A stretch of 64,000 bases of DNA from Alphaproteobacteria bacterium. GTDB lineage: Bacteria > Pseudomonadota > Alphaproteobacteria > Caulobacterales > Hyphomonadaceae. Positions 63,710 through 64,000 of this stretch are shown piece after piece (the first letter of the stretch is position 1; every line of letters begins with the position of its first letter). A program made the translations under genes and the position numbers. The stretch is from assembly GCA_016125405.1 (NCBI GenBank), contig WGLW01000003.1, forward strand, positions 1-64,000. The letters are read 5' to 3'. The notes under the pieces were generated by a model. That model was given only the letters and a program-made list of their open reading frames with translations, was not told the origin of the DNA and did no database searches.

Positions 63710-64000
63710 ATGCCGAAGGACGACACTCTCGCAACCTGGGCGCCGGCCTCGTGGCGGGATCGGCCCGCGCAGCATATTCCGCGCGACTATCCCGACCTGG
63801 AGAAGCTGGGCGCGGTCGAAAGCCAGCTCGCGACCTATCCGCCGCTGGTTTTTGCCGGTGAAGCCCGCACGCTCATGGCGCGGCTTGGCGAGGTTGCGCA
63901 GGGCAAGGCTTTCCTGTTGCAGGGCGGTGATTGCGCCGAGAGTTTCAAGGAATTCCACCCCAACAACATCCGCGACACATTCCGGTTGATGCTGCAGATG
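63710..64000 (+). CDS. Class II DAHP synthase, N-terminal part
   Basis: The visible 97 residues read [55 protein letters not shown], and [13 protein letters not shown] at the window edge: a class II 3-deoxy-D-arabino-heptulosonate 7-phosphate synthase, the first step of the shikimate pathway. The gene is cut by the window end. The start is set at the ATG at 63710 because GAGGAAACG precedes it and the family begins here; an in-frame ATG at 63608 overlaps the asd stop (ATGA) and would add 34 residues. Confidence 0.85.
   Translation, partial: MPKDDTLATWAPASWRDRPAQHIPRDYPDLEKLGAVESQLATYPPLVFAGEARTLMARLGEVAQGKAFLLQGGDCAESFKEFHPNNIRDTFRLMLQM

Noticed and set aside
61419-63734. A 771-codon open frame on the minus strand
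   Set aside because: It lies antisense to asd and the PAP2 phosphatase gene, which have clear motifs and ribosome sites. Its own composition (His/Arg/Gly-rich, no domains) is that of a shadow frame in GC-rich DNA.

Overview
The window is GC-rich, gene-dense bacterial chromosome. It most likely comes from an alphaproteobacterium. Supporting marks are a Rhizobium-type glycerol ABC transporter operon (glpSTPQ-U-V), a gph/glmU/DUF6489/rpiA/gor run, a class II DAHP synthase after asd, a type II NADH dehydrogenase, and an EF-G-like GTPase with a DCPGS switch-II motif. The order within the class is not fixed by what can be read; Caulobacterales/Hyphomonadales/Micropepsales-like lineages would fit. 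Two tRNA genes (Ser-GCT and Val-CAC) are present. No rRNA, CRISPR array, prophage or intact insertion sequence was seen.

Layout. 1-400: decayed end of a kdp potassium-pump operon (kdpF plus a broken kdpA). 690-3825: small stress and sensing genes (GST, DUF1801, GFA, a stand-alone BLUF photoreceptor, a ChaN-like protein). 4160-6832: large exported M14 peptidase with a codon-usage break. 7116-14559: glycerol-uptake ABC operon, with a TonB-domain protein and a small membrane protein lying between the permease genes and glpU-glpV. 14612-19075: exported alpha/beta hydrolase and a two-subunit molybdenum hydroxylase. 19143-22407: tRNA-Ser, EF-G-like GTPase, methyltransferase-like lipoprotein.

22423-32578 is the most interesting region: a compact dialkylresorcinol/aryl-polyene-type biosynthetic cluster. 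It has two hotdog dehydratases, DarA, DarB, a small conserved protein, a BtrH-like transferase, a ketosynthase, a ketosynthase-like partner without the catalytic Cys, an ACP and an ABC-2 exporter. The two arms converge and overlap by 4 bp at 28044-28047. No aromatic ammonia-lyase, DarC oxidase, ketoreductase, adenylation or glycolipid-type acyltransferase gene is visible inside it.

32760-37870 is a looser accessory zone: an M23 peptidase, a PhyH-like oxygenase, an ECF41-like sigma factor with what looks like its own promoter, a His-motif exported protein next to a frameshifted small secreted ORF, a GST, and a 167-bp MITE-like element. 37871-52910 is catabolic and redox metabolism: a GMC oxidoreductase/SDR/5-oxoprolinase operon, acyl-CoA synthetase, NDH-2, Tat carboxylesterase, TetR regulator, serine hydrolase and MFS transporter. 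53134-64000 is more housekeeping: tRNA-Val, gph, glmU, rpiA, gor, an orphan ParA-like ATPase with a translationally coupled partner, dienelactone hydrolase, PAP2 phosphatase, asd, and the start of the class II DAHP synthase gene.

All functions come from reading motifs and recalling families; no searches were run.
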